Below are positions 42,342 through 51,401 of a DNA stretch of 64,000 nucleotides, one piece after another (position 1 is the first letter of the stretch; every line of letters starts with the position of its first letter). The stretch is taken from the NCBI RefSeq assembly GCF_014218275.1, contig NZ_AP023213.1:2954001-3018000 (forward strand). Direction: 5' to 3'. Below the pieces are notes generated by a model. It was not told where the DNA came from. It worked only from the letters and a program-made list of their open reading frames with translations, and searched no databases. Made by a program: the position numbers and the translations under genes. Origin of the DNA: Citrifermentans bremense. GTDB taxonomy: Bacteria > Desulfobacterota > Desulfuromonadia > Geobacterales > Geobacteraceae.

Positions 42342-42959
42342 TCAGTAAGAATAGAAGACGGTGAGTTCAGCCTTTTCCTTGGAGTTGGTGGTGCTCTCCC
42401 CCTCGGTCTCGATGCGGTAGATGGCTGGTTGGTGCATGGGGTCGACGGCGGGACTGCTGCCGGTAACTCCAGCTCCGCTGTCCAAATTGAGCACGCCGGA
42501 CATGTCGGAGTTGCCGGGCTTGCTGTCCACGATCTTCGCATAAACCTGGTAGCCGGTGCCCGTGGTCCCCGGGAGCTTGAAGGTCATGTCCCACCCCGTT
42601 TTCGGGTCCAAGCTCGTGCTGCCGGCGCCGCAGGCGGTCCAGTTTCCCGTAGGCGAAGTGAGCTTTTGCTTCAGGCATTCGTTGGAAGAAGTGTCGAGTT
42701 CGATGGCAGCGAACTGCGAGGTTAGCGTCGCCTTGGGATCGGGAGTGTCACTGAACAGCATAGGGATGATCTCCTTGGCTATCAGTTGCACCCCGCCGTG
42801 CGCCGCCTCCAGCGAGTTTTTGTACCGCTTGTGGGCTCCGGAGATCTTCGTCTGCATCAGCACGAGCTGCAGCAGTGCCATCACCATCCCCAAGGAGATG
42901 AGCGTCAGCATAAGCGAGGTAACCAGCGCCACCCCCTTTTCGTTTTTCAGGATCTTCAT
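42342..42959 (-). CDS. pilX: PilX-type minor pseudopilin (cassette 2)
   Basis: The frame is open back to 43046, but AAGGAG lies eight bases before the ATG at 42959 (MKILKNEKGVALVTSLMLTL), so the protein has 205 residues. Hydrophobic helix, then AHKRYKNSLEAAHGGVQLIAKEIIPMLF, matching the cassette 1 copy. Cysteines at ECLKQK and WTACGAG parallel those in the other PilX. It closes the PilY1 operon and is followed by a terminator 55 bp later. Confidence 0.88.
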   Translation of the reverse strand: MKILKNEKGVALVTSLMLTLISLGMVMALLQLVLMQTKISGAHKRYKNSLEAAHGGVQLIAKEIIPMLFSDTPDPKATLTSQFAAIELDTSSNECLKQKLTSPTGNWTACGAGSTSLDPKTGWDMTFKLPGTTGTGYQVYAKIVDSKPGNSDMSGVLNLDSGAGVTGSSPAVDPMHQPAIYRIETEGESTTNSKEKAELTVFYSY

Positions 42960-42982
42960 CCCCACTTCTCCTTCTCCGAGCG

Positions 42983-44221
42983 CTACTGGGCCAGATTCTT
43001 GGGGCGTATCACCATTGTGTATATTTTCCACCGGTAGTTTCTCCAATTGCTGCTAAAAAGGGTGCTCATTTCGCTGGAGGTAAGGGTACGCCCCGATGAA
43101 GCCTTGTTCGGGTCCCCGACATGTATGCTGTCGCCGGGATACCGGTAGCTTTTGTCCATCTTCCCCTCGTGCGTGAGGATGTAGATGCGGATGTTTTTGA
43201 GGTGCAGGCGCATTTCCTCTGCAGTTTTCGCTGTCAGAAGGGCAGGAGGAAGATGAGTTACGATCCCGTCATCATTGGGGTCGTATTCGAAGTCGACCTG
43301 CATGTCACCTATGCAATCCATGAGCGGATAGGGGGTCTCGAAACCTCCGGTGGCATGGCTCACCATATCCTTGTAAAGGATTCCGGTGCCTGGGTTGCAG
43401 TTGGTTGGCATCCCGCTGTCGGGTCGGGTGACGTAGTAGTCGGTCCTGTTGTACGGCATACGCAAGGCAGAGGCGGCCGCCGACCTGATCCCGTAGGCAA
43501 CTACGATGTCGGCAGGCGAGGCGGGCTTGAAGGCGTCCCCGGCAGGCATCGCGCCAGTTCCGGTCAAGTTCAGCTCGAAGTTGTCTGCGCCATCTTGGAG
43601 CAGTATCTTTTTTTCCTTCCCGTCGGTGGTGAAGGTGGAGAGGACGGTGATGATCCGATCGTTGGAGCTCAGGTTATCACCGTTGTCCCAATGCTTCATG
43701 TAGCTCAGGTTCGATGAACTGTCGGCGGAGTAGTTCACGTAGCTCCATTTTCTAGCCGAGTCATCGAGGGAAGAGACGGTGGAGCGTATGACCAGATAAT
43801 CCGGGCCTCCGGCGGCGTTGGTAACAGCCGTATGGTTGACCTCCTTTGTGGCGGTCCCGGCGGCAAAAGGCTGGATGTTTTTCGCCCGCGTGGCATTAAG
43901 GGTTGTGGAATCGAAGCCGTCCAGCGGCGCGTTAGCATCCGCTATCAGTTCATGGTCGGTGGTCCCGCCGAGATTGCGGAACTTTATCTCCGAAGAGTAG
44001 TTCTGGAAGGTCCAGGCAACGCCGTAGCCTGCATGCTCGATGTCGTACCTGAGCATCTCAAGCCCCACAACCCCTTCGAAGTTACTCTGCGCGGACCTCG
44101 ACTGCTGCCCGGTCGTAGCGATCACCCGTTCGAATCCATATCCGGCCATGGCCATGATGACCACGAATATCCCCATGGCGACGATTAATTCAACCAGTGT
44201 GAAGCCCTTGCTGTTTGCCAT
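42983..44221 (-). CDS. pilW: PilW-type minor pseudopilin (cassette 2)
   Basis: A 412-residue prepilin-like protein with leader MANSKGFTLVELIVAMGIFVVI (Gly at -1, Glu-5). The C-terminal part (VTRPDSGMPTNCNPGTGILYKDMV, CIGDMQVDFEYDPNDDGIVTHL) parallels cassette 1 PilW. It starts one base after the pilV stop. Both copies end with the same motif NWRNYRW(R/K)(L/I)YT(I/M)V(V/I)(Q/R)PKNL, which implies common origin. Confidence 0.92.
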   Translation of the reverse strand: MANSKGFTLVELIVAMGIFVVIMAMAGYGFERVIATTGQQSRSAQSNFEGVVGLEMLRYDIEHAGYGVAWTFQNYSSEIKFRNLGGTTDHELIADANAPLDGFDSTTLNATRAKNIQPFAAGTATKEVNHTAVTNAAGGPDYLVIRSTVSSLDDSARKWSYVNYSADSSSNLSYMKHWDNGDNLSSNDRIITVLSTFTTDGKEKKILLQDGADNFELNLTGTGAMPAGDAFKPASPADIVVAYGIRSAAASALRMPYNRTDYYVTRPDSGMPTNCNPGTGILYKDMVSHATGGFETPYPLMDCIGDMQVDFEYDPNDDGIVTHLPPALLTAKTAEEMRLHLKNIRIYILTHEGKMDKSYRYPGDSIHVGDPNKASSGRTLTSSEMSTLFSSNWRNYRWKIYTMVIRPKNLAQ

Positions 44222-44222
44222 G

Positions 44223-44642
44223 TCAGTTCCCGTCCGCGTTATAGGTCCGCATCGCCTGTACTTCGTACTGGTAAGGAACCTGCTTATGAGTCCAACCGAC
44301 GTTGACCGTCAATTGGTAACTGGACGTATTCAGCACCTTCGTCGCCCTCCTGGTGACGTTGTAGGTGCTGCCTCCACCCCGTATCCGGCTGGTGACCGAC
44401 TTGGAATCGGAGGTGATCTGGGCTGACTCCGGGCGGCGGAAAAGATCCGCCATCTGTTCCTCTCCGATCAATACAGCCTCGTCCCTCAACAGGTTTTTGA
44501 GGTTGTAGGAGGTGGCCACCCCCATCGCCTGCACCAGTCCCAGCAGGCCGACCAGTACGATGACGATGGAGACCATCACCTCGATCAGCGTGAAGCCGTC
44601 CTTATTTAGTTTCGATGTCGCTTGTCTGGCAATTGGTTCCAT
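44223..44642 (-). CDS. pilV: PilV-type minor pseudopilin (cassette 2)
   Basis: A 139-residue protein with leader ending NKDGFTLIEVMVSIVIVLVGLLG (Gly at -1, Glu-5) and a short globular part. Similar in length and pattern to the cassette 1 copy (136 residues), including EEQM in the soluble domain. It overlaps fimT by 41 bases. Confidence 0.92.
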   Translation of the reverse strand: MEPIARQATSKLNKDGFTLIEVMVSIVIVLVGLLGLVQAMGVATSYNLKNLLRDEAVLIGEEQMADLFRRPESAQITSDSKSVTSRIRGGGSTYNVTRRATKVLNTSSYQLTVNVGWTHKQVPYQYEVQAMRTYNADGN

Positions 44643-45102
44643 TTCTTTTTCCTATTTGCACCCGCGTTGTGTTGAAGACGATGGCGTCGATGGTGGCTTC
44701 GTTTCCTGCCGGTCCTACGCAAACGACAGCACCGTCGTCGACCCCTTCCAACACCCCCCTGCCGGTGAACACCAGAGGGTCAGGAACATTAGTCAGCGCC
44801 AGCGGATAACTGAGCGACTTGGTCTGTACGGGGCTCACGGTGGAGACCTCCGAGGAGTAGACCGAAAAGGTGGAGGAGGTGAACTTCACCGCGCGCTTGC
44901 GCTTCTCGAACAGCGCCTCGCTGCGGATCTTGGTCAAATCCGACATCATCACCCGGGTCTGTCCCTCTATCGCCGACTTGACGGAGTACTTCTTGAACTC
45001 CAAGGTGGCGAGGGAGAGGAGAACGGTGAGAATCCCCATGATGACGATCAGCTCCACCAGGGAGAACCCTGTTTCTCGGCGTCTTTTTGACGGTTCGGCC
45101 AT
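44602..45102 (-). CDS. fimT: FimT/GspH-type minor pseudopilin (cassette 2)
   Basis: A 166-residue protein with leader ETGFSLVELIVIMGILTVL (Gly at -1, Glu-5). The C-terminal domain ends FNTTRVQIGKRNGTNCQTSDI, parallel to SSTRISIKKGDGDDCKSDI in the other copy. It starts 26 bases after the PilY1 stop and is the first minor pilin of cassette 2. Confidence 0.92.
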   Translation of the reverse strand: MAEPSKRRRETGFSLVELIVIMGILTVLLSLATLEFKKYSVKSAIEGQTRVMMSDLTKIRSEALFEKRKRAVKFTSSTFSVYSSEVSTVSPVQTKSLSYPLALTNVPDPLVFTGRGVLEGVDDGAVVCVGPAGNEATIDAIVFNTTRVQIGKRNGTNCQTSDIETK

Positions 45103-45128
45103 CGAGATGGTCCTTTTCCTTTAGAGCG

Positions 45129-48100
45129 TCAGTGCTCCAGGATGTGCAAGATCCGTTTCACCGGCTTCAGGTTCGCGTTGGTCACGATCGGTGAGGGGTC
45201 ACCCGGTGGCTTTCCTACCATGGAGTAGCTTTTTCCCGGCGGTGGTGTGTACCCCGCCGGGTTCACCTGCGGGTCCTGCGGGGTGAGCGGCGGGACGAAC
45301 GTGCCGTTTTTGTCGCGGCAGCCGATGGCATCCTTCAGGTGTATCTCCTGGAAGGCGCCAGTGGAGAGCTGCACCAGTGCTATGGCATCCCCTATCTGGC
45401 TGCATTTGGGAACGTCGCCCGAGTTGTACTGCAAGGCGTACATGTACGACTTCCCTCCAAAGCTGCAGGGGTCGGTGGTAGGAGCGAAGGTGGTGTAGTA
45501 AACCACCCCGTTCCCTATCGCGGTCGGGTCGGCGATCATCCTCTCCGCGCCGAACTGGTGCGTGGTGTCGACCGGCGCGAGGTTGATGTACCACCCGTCG
45601 TTGGTCACCGTGCTGAAGGAGGTGGACTGGTTGGTCATGTTGGACAGGCTCTTCTTGGTGGTGCAGGTCGGGGTGAGCCCGTCCTTGGTGGCGTCGTAGC
45701 AAGGCTCCTTGAGGGCTGCGACCAGCCTGGTGGCGTCGTTGTCGTCCTGGCTGTAGTAGTACCTCCCCGAGCCGAAGTAGAGCCAGAGGTTATGGTTCAC
45801 GCGGTCCTGCAGCCTGGTCACGTTGGTGGTCACGGGCCCGATGCCGTCGATCACCTTGCTGAGCTTCCAGGTAGTGGGGTCGGGGTTCTCTCCGGTCATC
45901 AGGCGCAGCACCCCGCCGGTCCAGGAGGTGCCGGAGAGCTGGCTGTAGCCCATGTAGAGCGCGTCGTCCTGGTAGTGACCGGGTGCGTTCCTGTTCCACC
46001 GGTCGGTGTCGACCACGGAGTTGTTGATGGTCCCGGCAAAGGCGTTAGTGAGCTGCGTCCCGTCGGTTAGCGTATCGATGGTGGCGGCTACGGTCCCGTC
46101 GGCCAGGTTAAGCACGTAGATGGTCAGCTTCTGGTCGCTAGTCGCCTTGAACCGGTGCAGCGCGGTGTCGATCGGTCCGGTCGGTCCGGAAGCAAGGACG
46201 GCAAACCACTTGCCGTTCTTGGTCAGATCCGGGGTCACCCCGTCAGCTTTCCTGGCGCTGATCTTCACCAGCGCAGCACCGTTGGTGGAGAAGCCGAGGC
46301 CCGGCTTGCCGAACTCCCACAAAAGCGAAGGGCTGTTGGGATTGGTTATGTCGAGGGCGAAGTAAGAGGAGTAGCCGACCCCAAGGCTGCCGTTAGCCGG
46401 GTCCGTGATCGGGGTTTCCACGCAGGTGGTCCCTTTGCACCCGCTTCCCGCGATCTTCGACGCGCCTCCAAGCCCCATGCTGGAGATGAGGACGGTGCGC
46501 CAGTTGGTCCCGTTCTCTACGTCCCTGGTGCAGTCCCAGTAGTTGCTGGTGCAGCCTGCCGGTCTCCCCATGGTGACGTCGTTGATCGTGGTGTTGCCGT
46601 CGACGTAGTAAATGTGGTTGTAAGCGGGGTCCGCGTTGTACCTGAGGTAAGGGAGCGCGTTCTTCGGGATGAAGGACCACTGCTCCTCGCCCAGCCCCTC
46701 GCCGGAAAGCTTCGCTTTGCGGTCGCCGGAAGCGCTGACGTCCAGAAGCCCCAGCTTGAAGGCATGCAGCATCCCGTCGTTCGCCCCCACGTACACCATG
46801 CCGCGGCTGGTGTAGGAGGAGGTGTAGATGTACCCCTTCCTCGTGTAGTCGTCCCCGTAAGACTTGTCGCCGTACCCTCTCGGCGGAAGCATGTTGTAGA
46901 CGTTTTGCTTCACCGACGACTGCAGCCTCGGGGTCGAGGAGACGATGTCCCCCAGGCGCCAGGTGCCGGTGACGCCGCCAATGTTGACGGTCCGGCTGCG
47001 GAAGCCGCTTTGGTCGGTGCCCGAGATGTAGGAGACTATCTTGTCCGCCTCGGTCTTGTTCGCCGCCTGCAGCAGTCGCTGGATGTTCGTGTCCGTGGTA
47101 TCCAGGCCGGTGAAGCTGGTGAGGCTCCCGTCGAGCTGGGTGTAGATTGTCCTCGAAGAGGAGCGGCTCCAGAGCTGCTTGCCGGCCTTCCAGATGCTCT
47201 TGACGCTGTCGGCGTCGATCTCGTCCACAGGGGTGTAGGAATCGGCAACGCCATCAGCGTTGGTGTCCAGATCAGGCTTGCCGTCCCCCCTGGCGTCGGA
47301 GTAGCGCTTGACCAGCGTCTTCGCCTGGTCGGTGTTGAAGTAGAAGTTGATCACCTTGTCCGTGCCGAGGTTCAGGAAGTGAGCTGGGGCCGGGCTCGCC
47401 GGCACGTAGTCGCTGTCCTCGCGGATGGAGGAGTTCTTGATGAAGGGGTCGACGTAGTACCACATGTTGTGCATCTCGCCGATCCAGTCGGCGGAGGTCT
47501 GGTCGTCGAAGTACTTCCTGGGGTGGAACACGGCCTGCAGGATGTTGGCCCCGCTCCCCTCGCTGTTGCTGAGGATGGAGGCGGCAGTACCCGAGGAGAC
47601 GCGCGCAAGGATGTCGTTGAACGCCTTCTGCAGCGACGCGGCGAGAAGTCCACCGTCGGAGGCCTCGTAGAAGGTATCAGGGATCCCGTTGCCGTCCTGG
47701 TCCCACTTGGCGACCTTGTCCGGCTTCCCGGTCGAATCGTAGTCGTTGAAGCCGCCGTACTTGGCCGTCTTCTTCAGAAGGTCCCGGCCAACGGCAGAGT
47801 CGTCGAAGGCGAAGACCGTATAGATGGTGAGGTTCTGCTTCCCGGGGATATCGCTCTTGCCGAGGGTTGCCGAGCGCATGTCCGTCAGGTGCGACCAGTA
47901 AGCAACCCCTTCGAGGTAGTAGGTCCCTTCGTCGGTGTTGGCACTGGAGTTGTACTGGCTGGCATACCCCTCCTGGGTTGCGATGCTGTCCATCCAGGTC
48001 TTCACGTTGAAGCTGCTGTCGGTCACTTTCCCTGAGAAGTTGGTCGACCCCCCCGGGATGTTCTGGTCCTTGGTCGACTCCCCGTCGGTGAGGATCAGGA

Positions 48101-50003
48101 CGAAGTTCTTCTGGCAGGCGTAGGTTATGGGATCCTTGCCGGAGTAGGTCCCGCCGTTGTAGGCGCTGGCCCCGGCCTGGAAGTACCTGGTCGCCTCGTA
48201 GAGGGTCTCGCCCAGCGGGGTCCAGGTGGTGGGATCGGTGCTCTCGATCTTGGTGACCAGGTCGCTGCCGGTCGTGCCGAGATCGGCGGCGACGTAGCCG
48301 CCGTCGCGTACGTTGTTGATCGAGTTTTCGTACTTGTAGCCGTCGTTGTAGAACATGATCCCGAAGCTGATCAGGTTGGAGTATTTAGGCACCAGCCCTT
48401 CATCCTGGTTGCTACCCTCGTCCCCGATGGCGATCTTCAGGTTGTAGGTCACGTTATGGGTGGTGTCCTTGATCACTTCGGTGGAGGCGCCCGACTGGAT
48501 AGTGTACTTCACGTTGTTGTAGCTCTTGTAGAAGTCGCGGTCGGGATCCGCGGCAGGATACAGGTAGCGGCCGGTGCCAACGCGCGGGGTCATCTTACCG
48601 CCGACCAGTACCTTTCGGACCACGTCCACGCGCCGCATAGTGAGCCAGTTCAGGAAGTTGCCTGATAAAAACTGCGTGGTGTCGGTGACCGTCGAGGCAG
48701 AGGTGTCGGGAACGAATGCCCCTCCCGAGTACAGGTACATCTTCTTCTCGTCGAAGTAACCGTAGTAGCTCTTCGCGGGGTTGTAGCTGGTGTCGTACGA
48801 GCTGTTGCCGGTGTTCGGATTTTTATAGGCGAACTCGTACATGCTCCCCGAGTTGTCGACTACGAGCAGCACGTTTGGCTTCACCATGTTGTTCGTGCTG
48901 GTGACGTATGGGGGGATCTGGCAATAGTCGTTTAGCGGCGGCGGCGTGGCGGCTGCCCTGGTGGTGAAGGTCCAGCTCTTAGCAGAGGCCATTGCATTGC
49001 CGGCGAGGTCGGTGACTCCGGTGGAGATGGTCACGGTGTAGTTCGTCCCGTTGGCAAGGGGCACCGACGGCGCGAACGAGAGGGTCCAGGTCCCGGGATC
49101 GTAACTCACCGTGCCTGTCACCCCGCCGCTGACCGTCACGTTGGCACTGGTGATGGTGGTGTCGCTCATCGCCTCGCTGAAGGTGGCCGTTACCACGGCC
49201 GCGGGGTCGACGCCTGTGGCGCCGGCGATGGGGCTGACGGCGGTAACCGTGGGACGGACGTTGTCGACCGCCATGGTGCGGAAGTTCCAGGAGTAGTCGC
49301 TGGCTAGGGCGTTGCCCGCCGCGTCGCGCACGCCGGTCGTGACCGTGGCCGTGTAGGTGGTGAACGAGCCCAGGTTGGAGCTTGGGGTAAAGGTGGCTAC
49401 CTTGCCGCTGGCGTCAAGGGTTACTGTCCCGGCAACCGCCCCGTTGTTGATCTTGAAGTTGGTGCTGTTGATGGTGGCGGTGTCCATCACCTCGCTGAAG
49501 GTCGCCGTTATCGCCGCGGTCACCGGAACGTCGACGGCGCTGCTTACCGGCGAGGTCGACTCAATAACCGGCGGCGTGGTGTCCGTGCTTGGCTTCGCCT
49601 TGGTGGTGAAGCTGAAAACGTACTTGGTCCCCATCTGATCGCCGTCCCTATTCTTGACTCGGGAGTCGATGCTGACGGTGTAGGTGGTGCTGTAATTGAG
49701 GTCCTTGGTGAGCGTGATCTTGATGAAGTCACCGGAGTTCCAGGGCCAGTCGCCGTCCACCTTGCTCACGGTGTAGGTAGCCCCGTTGTCTACGGAGACC
49801 CTCCCGGCGTTGCTTCCGGTGAAGCTGTTCTTATCCATGGTGAAGTCGTTGAACTCGACCCAGATCTCGTTGAGGGTTATAGGATCGACGTTGACGGCGC
49901 CGTTGTCAGGGCTGGTGTCGACGATTGTGGGATCTGCCTGGGCAACACCTGCCGACCAGGCGAGGGTGACGAGGGTGAAAAGGACAACCAGTAAGCGTTT
50001 CAT
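45129..50003 (-). CDS. pilY1: PilY1-family type IV pilus tip protein, very large
   Basis: A 1624-residue exported protein with signal peptide ending VAQA (about residue 23). Three Ig-like SbsA-type domains lead (about 24-138, 142-248, 249-352; each with the (E/D)VPV/VDP...TFSEXM... TFTT pattern). A von Willebrand A domain follows with the metal site DNSGS at 383-387, then the C-terminal beta-propeller typical of PilY1 with Ca-binding-like loops such as DQDGNGIPD and DTNADGVAD. P. aeruginosa PilY1 has about 1,160 residues, so the N-terminal Ig-like block and the larger middle are extra. It sits at the pilus tip, promotes assembly together with the minor pilins, and may adhere or sense surfaces. 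It overlaps the upstream small gene by four bases (ATGA). Confidence 0.93.
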   Translation of the reverse strand: MKRLLVVLFTLVTLAWSAGVAQADPTIVDTSPDNGAVNVDPITLNEIWVEFNDFTMDKNSFTGSNAGRVSVDNGATYTVSKVDGDWPWNSGDFIKITLTKDLNYSTTYTVSIDSRVKNRDGDQMGTKYVFSFTTKAKPSTDTTPPVIESTSPVSSAVDVPVTAAITATFSEVMDTATINSTNFKINNGAVAGTVTLDASGKVATFTPSSNLGSFTTYTATVTTGVRDAAGNALASDYSWNFRTMAVDNVRPTVTAVSPIAGATGVDPAAVVTATFSEAMSDTTITSANVTVSGGVTGTVSYDPGTWTLSFAPSVPLANGTNYTVTISTGVTDLAGNAMASAKSWTFTTRAAATPPPLNDYCQIPPYVTSTNNMVKPNVLLVVDNSGSMYEFAYKNPNTGNSSYDTSYNPAKSYYGYFDEKKMYLYSGGAFVPDTSASTVTDTTQFLSGNFLNWLTMRRVDVVRKVLVGGKMTPRVGTGRYLYPAADPDRDFYKSYNNVKYTIQSGASTEVIKDTTHNVTYNLKIAIGDEGSNQDEGLVPKYSNLISFGIMFYNDGYKYENSINNVRDGGYVAADLGTTGSDLVTKIESTDPTTWTPLGETLYEATRYFQAGASAYNGGTYSGKDPITYACQKNFVLILTDGESTKDQNIPGGSTNFSGKVTDSSFNVKTWMDSIATQEGYASQYNSSANTDEGTYYLEGVAYWSHLTDMRSATLGKSDIPGKQNLTIYTVFAFDDSAVGRDLLKKTAKYGGFNDYDSTGKPDKVAKWDQDGNGIPDTFYEASDGGLLAASLQKAFNDILARVSSGTAASILSNSEGSGANILQAVFHPRKYFDDQTSADWIGEMHNMWYYVDPFIKNSSIREDSDYVPASPAPAHFLNLGTDKVINFYFNTDQAKTLVKRYSDARGDGKPDLDTNADGVADSYTPVDEIDADSVKSIWKAGKQLWSRSSSRTIYTQLDGSLTSFTGLDTTDTNIQRLLQAANKTEADKIVSYISGTDQSGFRSRTVNIGGVTGTWRLGDIVSSTPRLQSSVKQNVYNMLPPRGYGDKSYGDDYTRKGYIYTSSYTSRGMVYVGANDGMLHAFKLGLLDVSASGDRKAKLSGEGLGEEQWSFIPKNALPYLRYNADPAYNHIYYVDGNTTINDVTMGRPAGCTSNYWDCTRDVENGTNWRTVLISSMGLGGASKIAGSGCKGTTCVETPITDPANGSLGVGYSSYFALDITNPNSPSLLWEFGKPGLGFSTNGAALVKISARKADGVTPDLTKNGKWFAVLASGPTGPIDTALHRFKATSDQKLTIYVLNLADGTVAATIDTLTDGTQLTNAFAGTINNSVVDTDRWNRNAPGHYQDDALYMGYSQLSGTSWTGGVLRLMTGENPDPTTWKLSKVIDGIGPVTTNVTRLQDRVNHNLWLYFGSGRYYYSQDDNDATRLVAALKEPCYDATKDGLTPTCTTKKSLSNMTNQSTSFSTVTNDGWYINLAPVDTTHQFGAERMIADPTAIGNGVVYYTTFAPTTDPCSFGGKSYMYALQYNSGDVPKCSQIGDAIALVQLSTGAFQEIHLKDAIGCRDKNGTFVPPLTPQDPQVNPAGYTPPPGKSYSMVGKPPGDPSPIVTNANLKPVKRILHILEH

Positions 50004-50299
50004 TTGGGCACCGCCTTTACGAAGATCGCAGCTGCATGACCGTCTTTATGGCTGACCCTGACTTTCGTATCGGGCAGGAGCCGTTTGACCCGGACGCGGG
50101 TATCCTCCAGGAAGATCTTGGTGGCGCCGTCTACGTTGAGGCGAAGCCTGTCACCGTCCGCCAACTGCAGGACCAGATGGGACCCGTTCATGGAAATAAC
50201 CCTTCCCACATCCTCCCGCTCGGACTGGGCGAAAGAAGGTGCCCCCCCTAACATGGTCAATACCAAAGCGGCTATCAAGATAATTCCTGCCCTATTCAT
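50000..50299 (-). CDS. small exported protein upstream of pilY1, unknown
   Basis: 99 residues from an ATG at 50299 with GGGGTG nearby; a GTG at 50308 and an ATG at 50305 are also possible. A signal peptide (NRAGIILIAALVLTMLGGAPSFA) is followed by a mature part of about 75 residues, EDVGRVISMNGSHLVLQLADGDRLRLNVDGATKIFL, a small beta-barrel (SH3/OB-like) pattern. I do not recognise the family. It is ATGA-coupled to pilY1 and follows the DsbC-like gene by about 90 bp. It may be a periplasmic assembly or Ca-dependent partner of PilY1 (inference). Confidence 0.72.
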   Translation of the reverse strand: MNRAGIILIAALVLTMLGGAPSFAQSEREDVGRVISMNGSHLVLQLADGDRLRLNVDGATKIFLEDTRVRVKRLLPDTKVRVSHKDGHAAAIFVKAVPK

Positions 50300-50388
50300 G
50301 GTCATCACCCCATCTGTTGCGTTGTGATTCGTTTTAAAACTTCATCCAGGTTGGCCGCGCGATGGACGTGTACCTGGGTTTGCTGTGA

Positions 50389-51174
50389 CTACTGCAGCAA
50401 CTGGCGCATCGCGGCCGCGTCCTTGTACCCGGGGAAGATGCGCCCGTCGGGCAGTACCAGGGTCGGGGTAGCGTTGATCCCGGCTGCGGCGGCGAAACGG
50501 ATGGTATCGTCCACCGGCTTCTTGGGCGTCGCCTCCGTGGCAGCAGGAAGCGCCTTGCCGGCAAAGGAATTCTCAAGCAGTTCCAGCGACTTTTTAGCCA
50601 CGATCACCCGTGCCTTGTCGTAGGCCTTGGGATGCATCTTGAGCGGGAAGAGCTTGACGTAGATGGCAAGGTCCGGCTCCGACTCGACCAGTTTCTTCAG
50701 CTCGCCGTGCATCTTCGCGCAGTAGGGGCACTCGGGATCGGTGAAAACGAAGAGCTTCTTCTTCCCGTCGGGGTTTCCCATCACCAGCGCATCAGTTGTG
50801 GAAAGGGTCGCGGGATCTAGCCTCTCCTGCTGCTTTGCGGCCGGCGCGTTGGCCCCCACCGGCTGCCTGGATGCGATGTCGAACGCCTGGCCGGCGATGA
50901 TGTACTTCTTGCCGTAATCGAGATAGGCTACGCCGGTGTTACCCTGCTGCTCGAAGGTCACCTCGTACAGCCCCCGCACCGGCGCGGGCTTCACTTCCTT
51001 GACCACTCCGATCCCCTTCAGGAGCGTGCCCGCCTCCTGTACCGTGATCGAGTGACACGAGGCGCACTCGCCGCCGCAGCCTCCAGACATGGCGAAGGCA
51101 GGGACGAAAAGTGCCAGGGGCACGAGAGCGGATGCTGCGGCGATGAGATATTTGAGATTTTTCAACCAAGACAT
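50389..51174 (-). CDS. DsbC/DsbG-like thiol-disulfide protein with CxxCH motif
   Basis: The frame is open back to 51219, but GAGG precedes the ATG at 51174, and a -24/-12 promoter lies at 51214-51231, making the longer start impossible to transcribe. From 51174 the protein has 261 residues: a signal peptide (about 1-28), then GGCGGECASCHS, in which C37-A-S-C40-H41 forms a CxxCH heme-c-like motif. The DsbC dimerisation-like region (about 48-90, GLYEVTFEQQGNTGVAYLDYGKKYIIAG) and a thioredoxin-fold domain with active site ECPYC follow (about 145-150), then the cis-Pro TPTLVLP. DsbC-like proteins isomerise periplasmic disulfides. It heads the pilY1 operon, so its clients are probably the Cys-containing minor pilins and PilY1. 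Heme attachment is not proven. Confidence 0.88.
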   Translation of the reverse strand: MSWLKNLKYLIAAASALVPLALFVPAFAMSGGCGGECASCHSITVQEAGTLLKGIGVVKEVKPAPVRGLYEVTFEQQGNTGVAYLDYGKKYIIAGQAFDIASRQPVGANAPAAKQQERLDPATLSTTDALVMGNPDGKKKLFVFTDPECPYCAKMHGELKKLVESEPDLAIYVKLFPLKMHPKAYDKARVIVAKKSLELLENSFAGKALPAATEATPKKPVDDTIRFAAAAGINATPTLVLPDGRIFPGYKDAAAMRQLLQ

Positions 51175-51213
51175 GTATCTGACCTCGCTTAACGGTTCTA
51201 GGCGTTGGGAATG

Positions 51214-51231
51214 CAGCAACTATCATGCCGC
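51214..51231 (-). promoter_or_regulatory. sigma-54 (-24/-12) promoter of dsbC-like/pilY1 operon
   Basis: On the minus strand GCGGCATGATAGTTGCTG contains GG and GC separated by exactly ten bases, with the conserved GGCA and TTGC blocks (GG at 51229-51228, GC at 51217-51216). The predicted start point is about 30 bases before the ATG at 51174. A sigma-54 response regulator gene lies just upstream. Confidence 0.7.
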
Positions 51232-51401
51232 AGGCTGGACAGGGTGACAGGGGGAGCTATGAGCTGCAATTCTCAGGAGTTGCGAACTGTCCCACGGGTG
51301 CCCCCGGCGGAAACTATGCATTTTTTTCATAGCAAAAGCAAGAGGTATGCAAAAAGTCCGGTTACTTCAGCCTGAGCGCCATCAGGGAGACGCGTTGCCG
51401 G

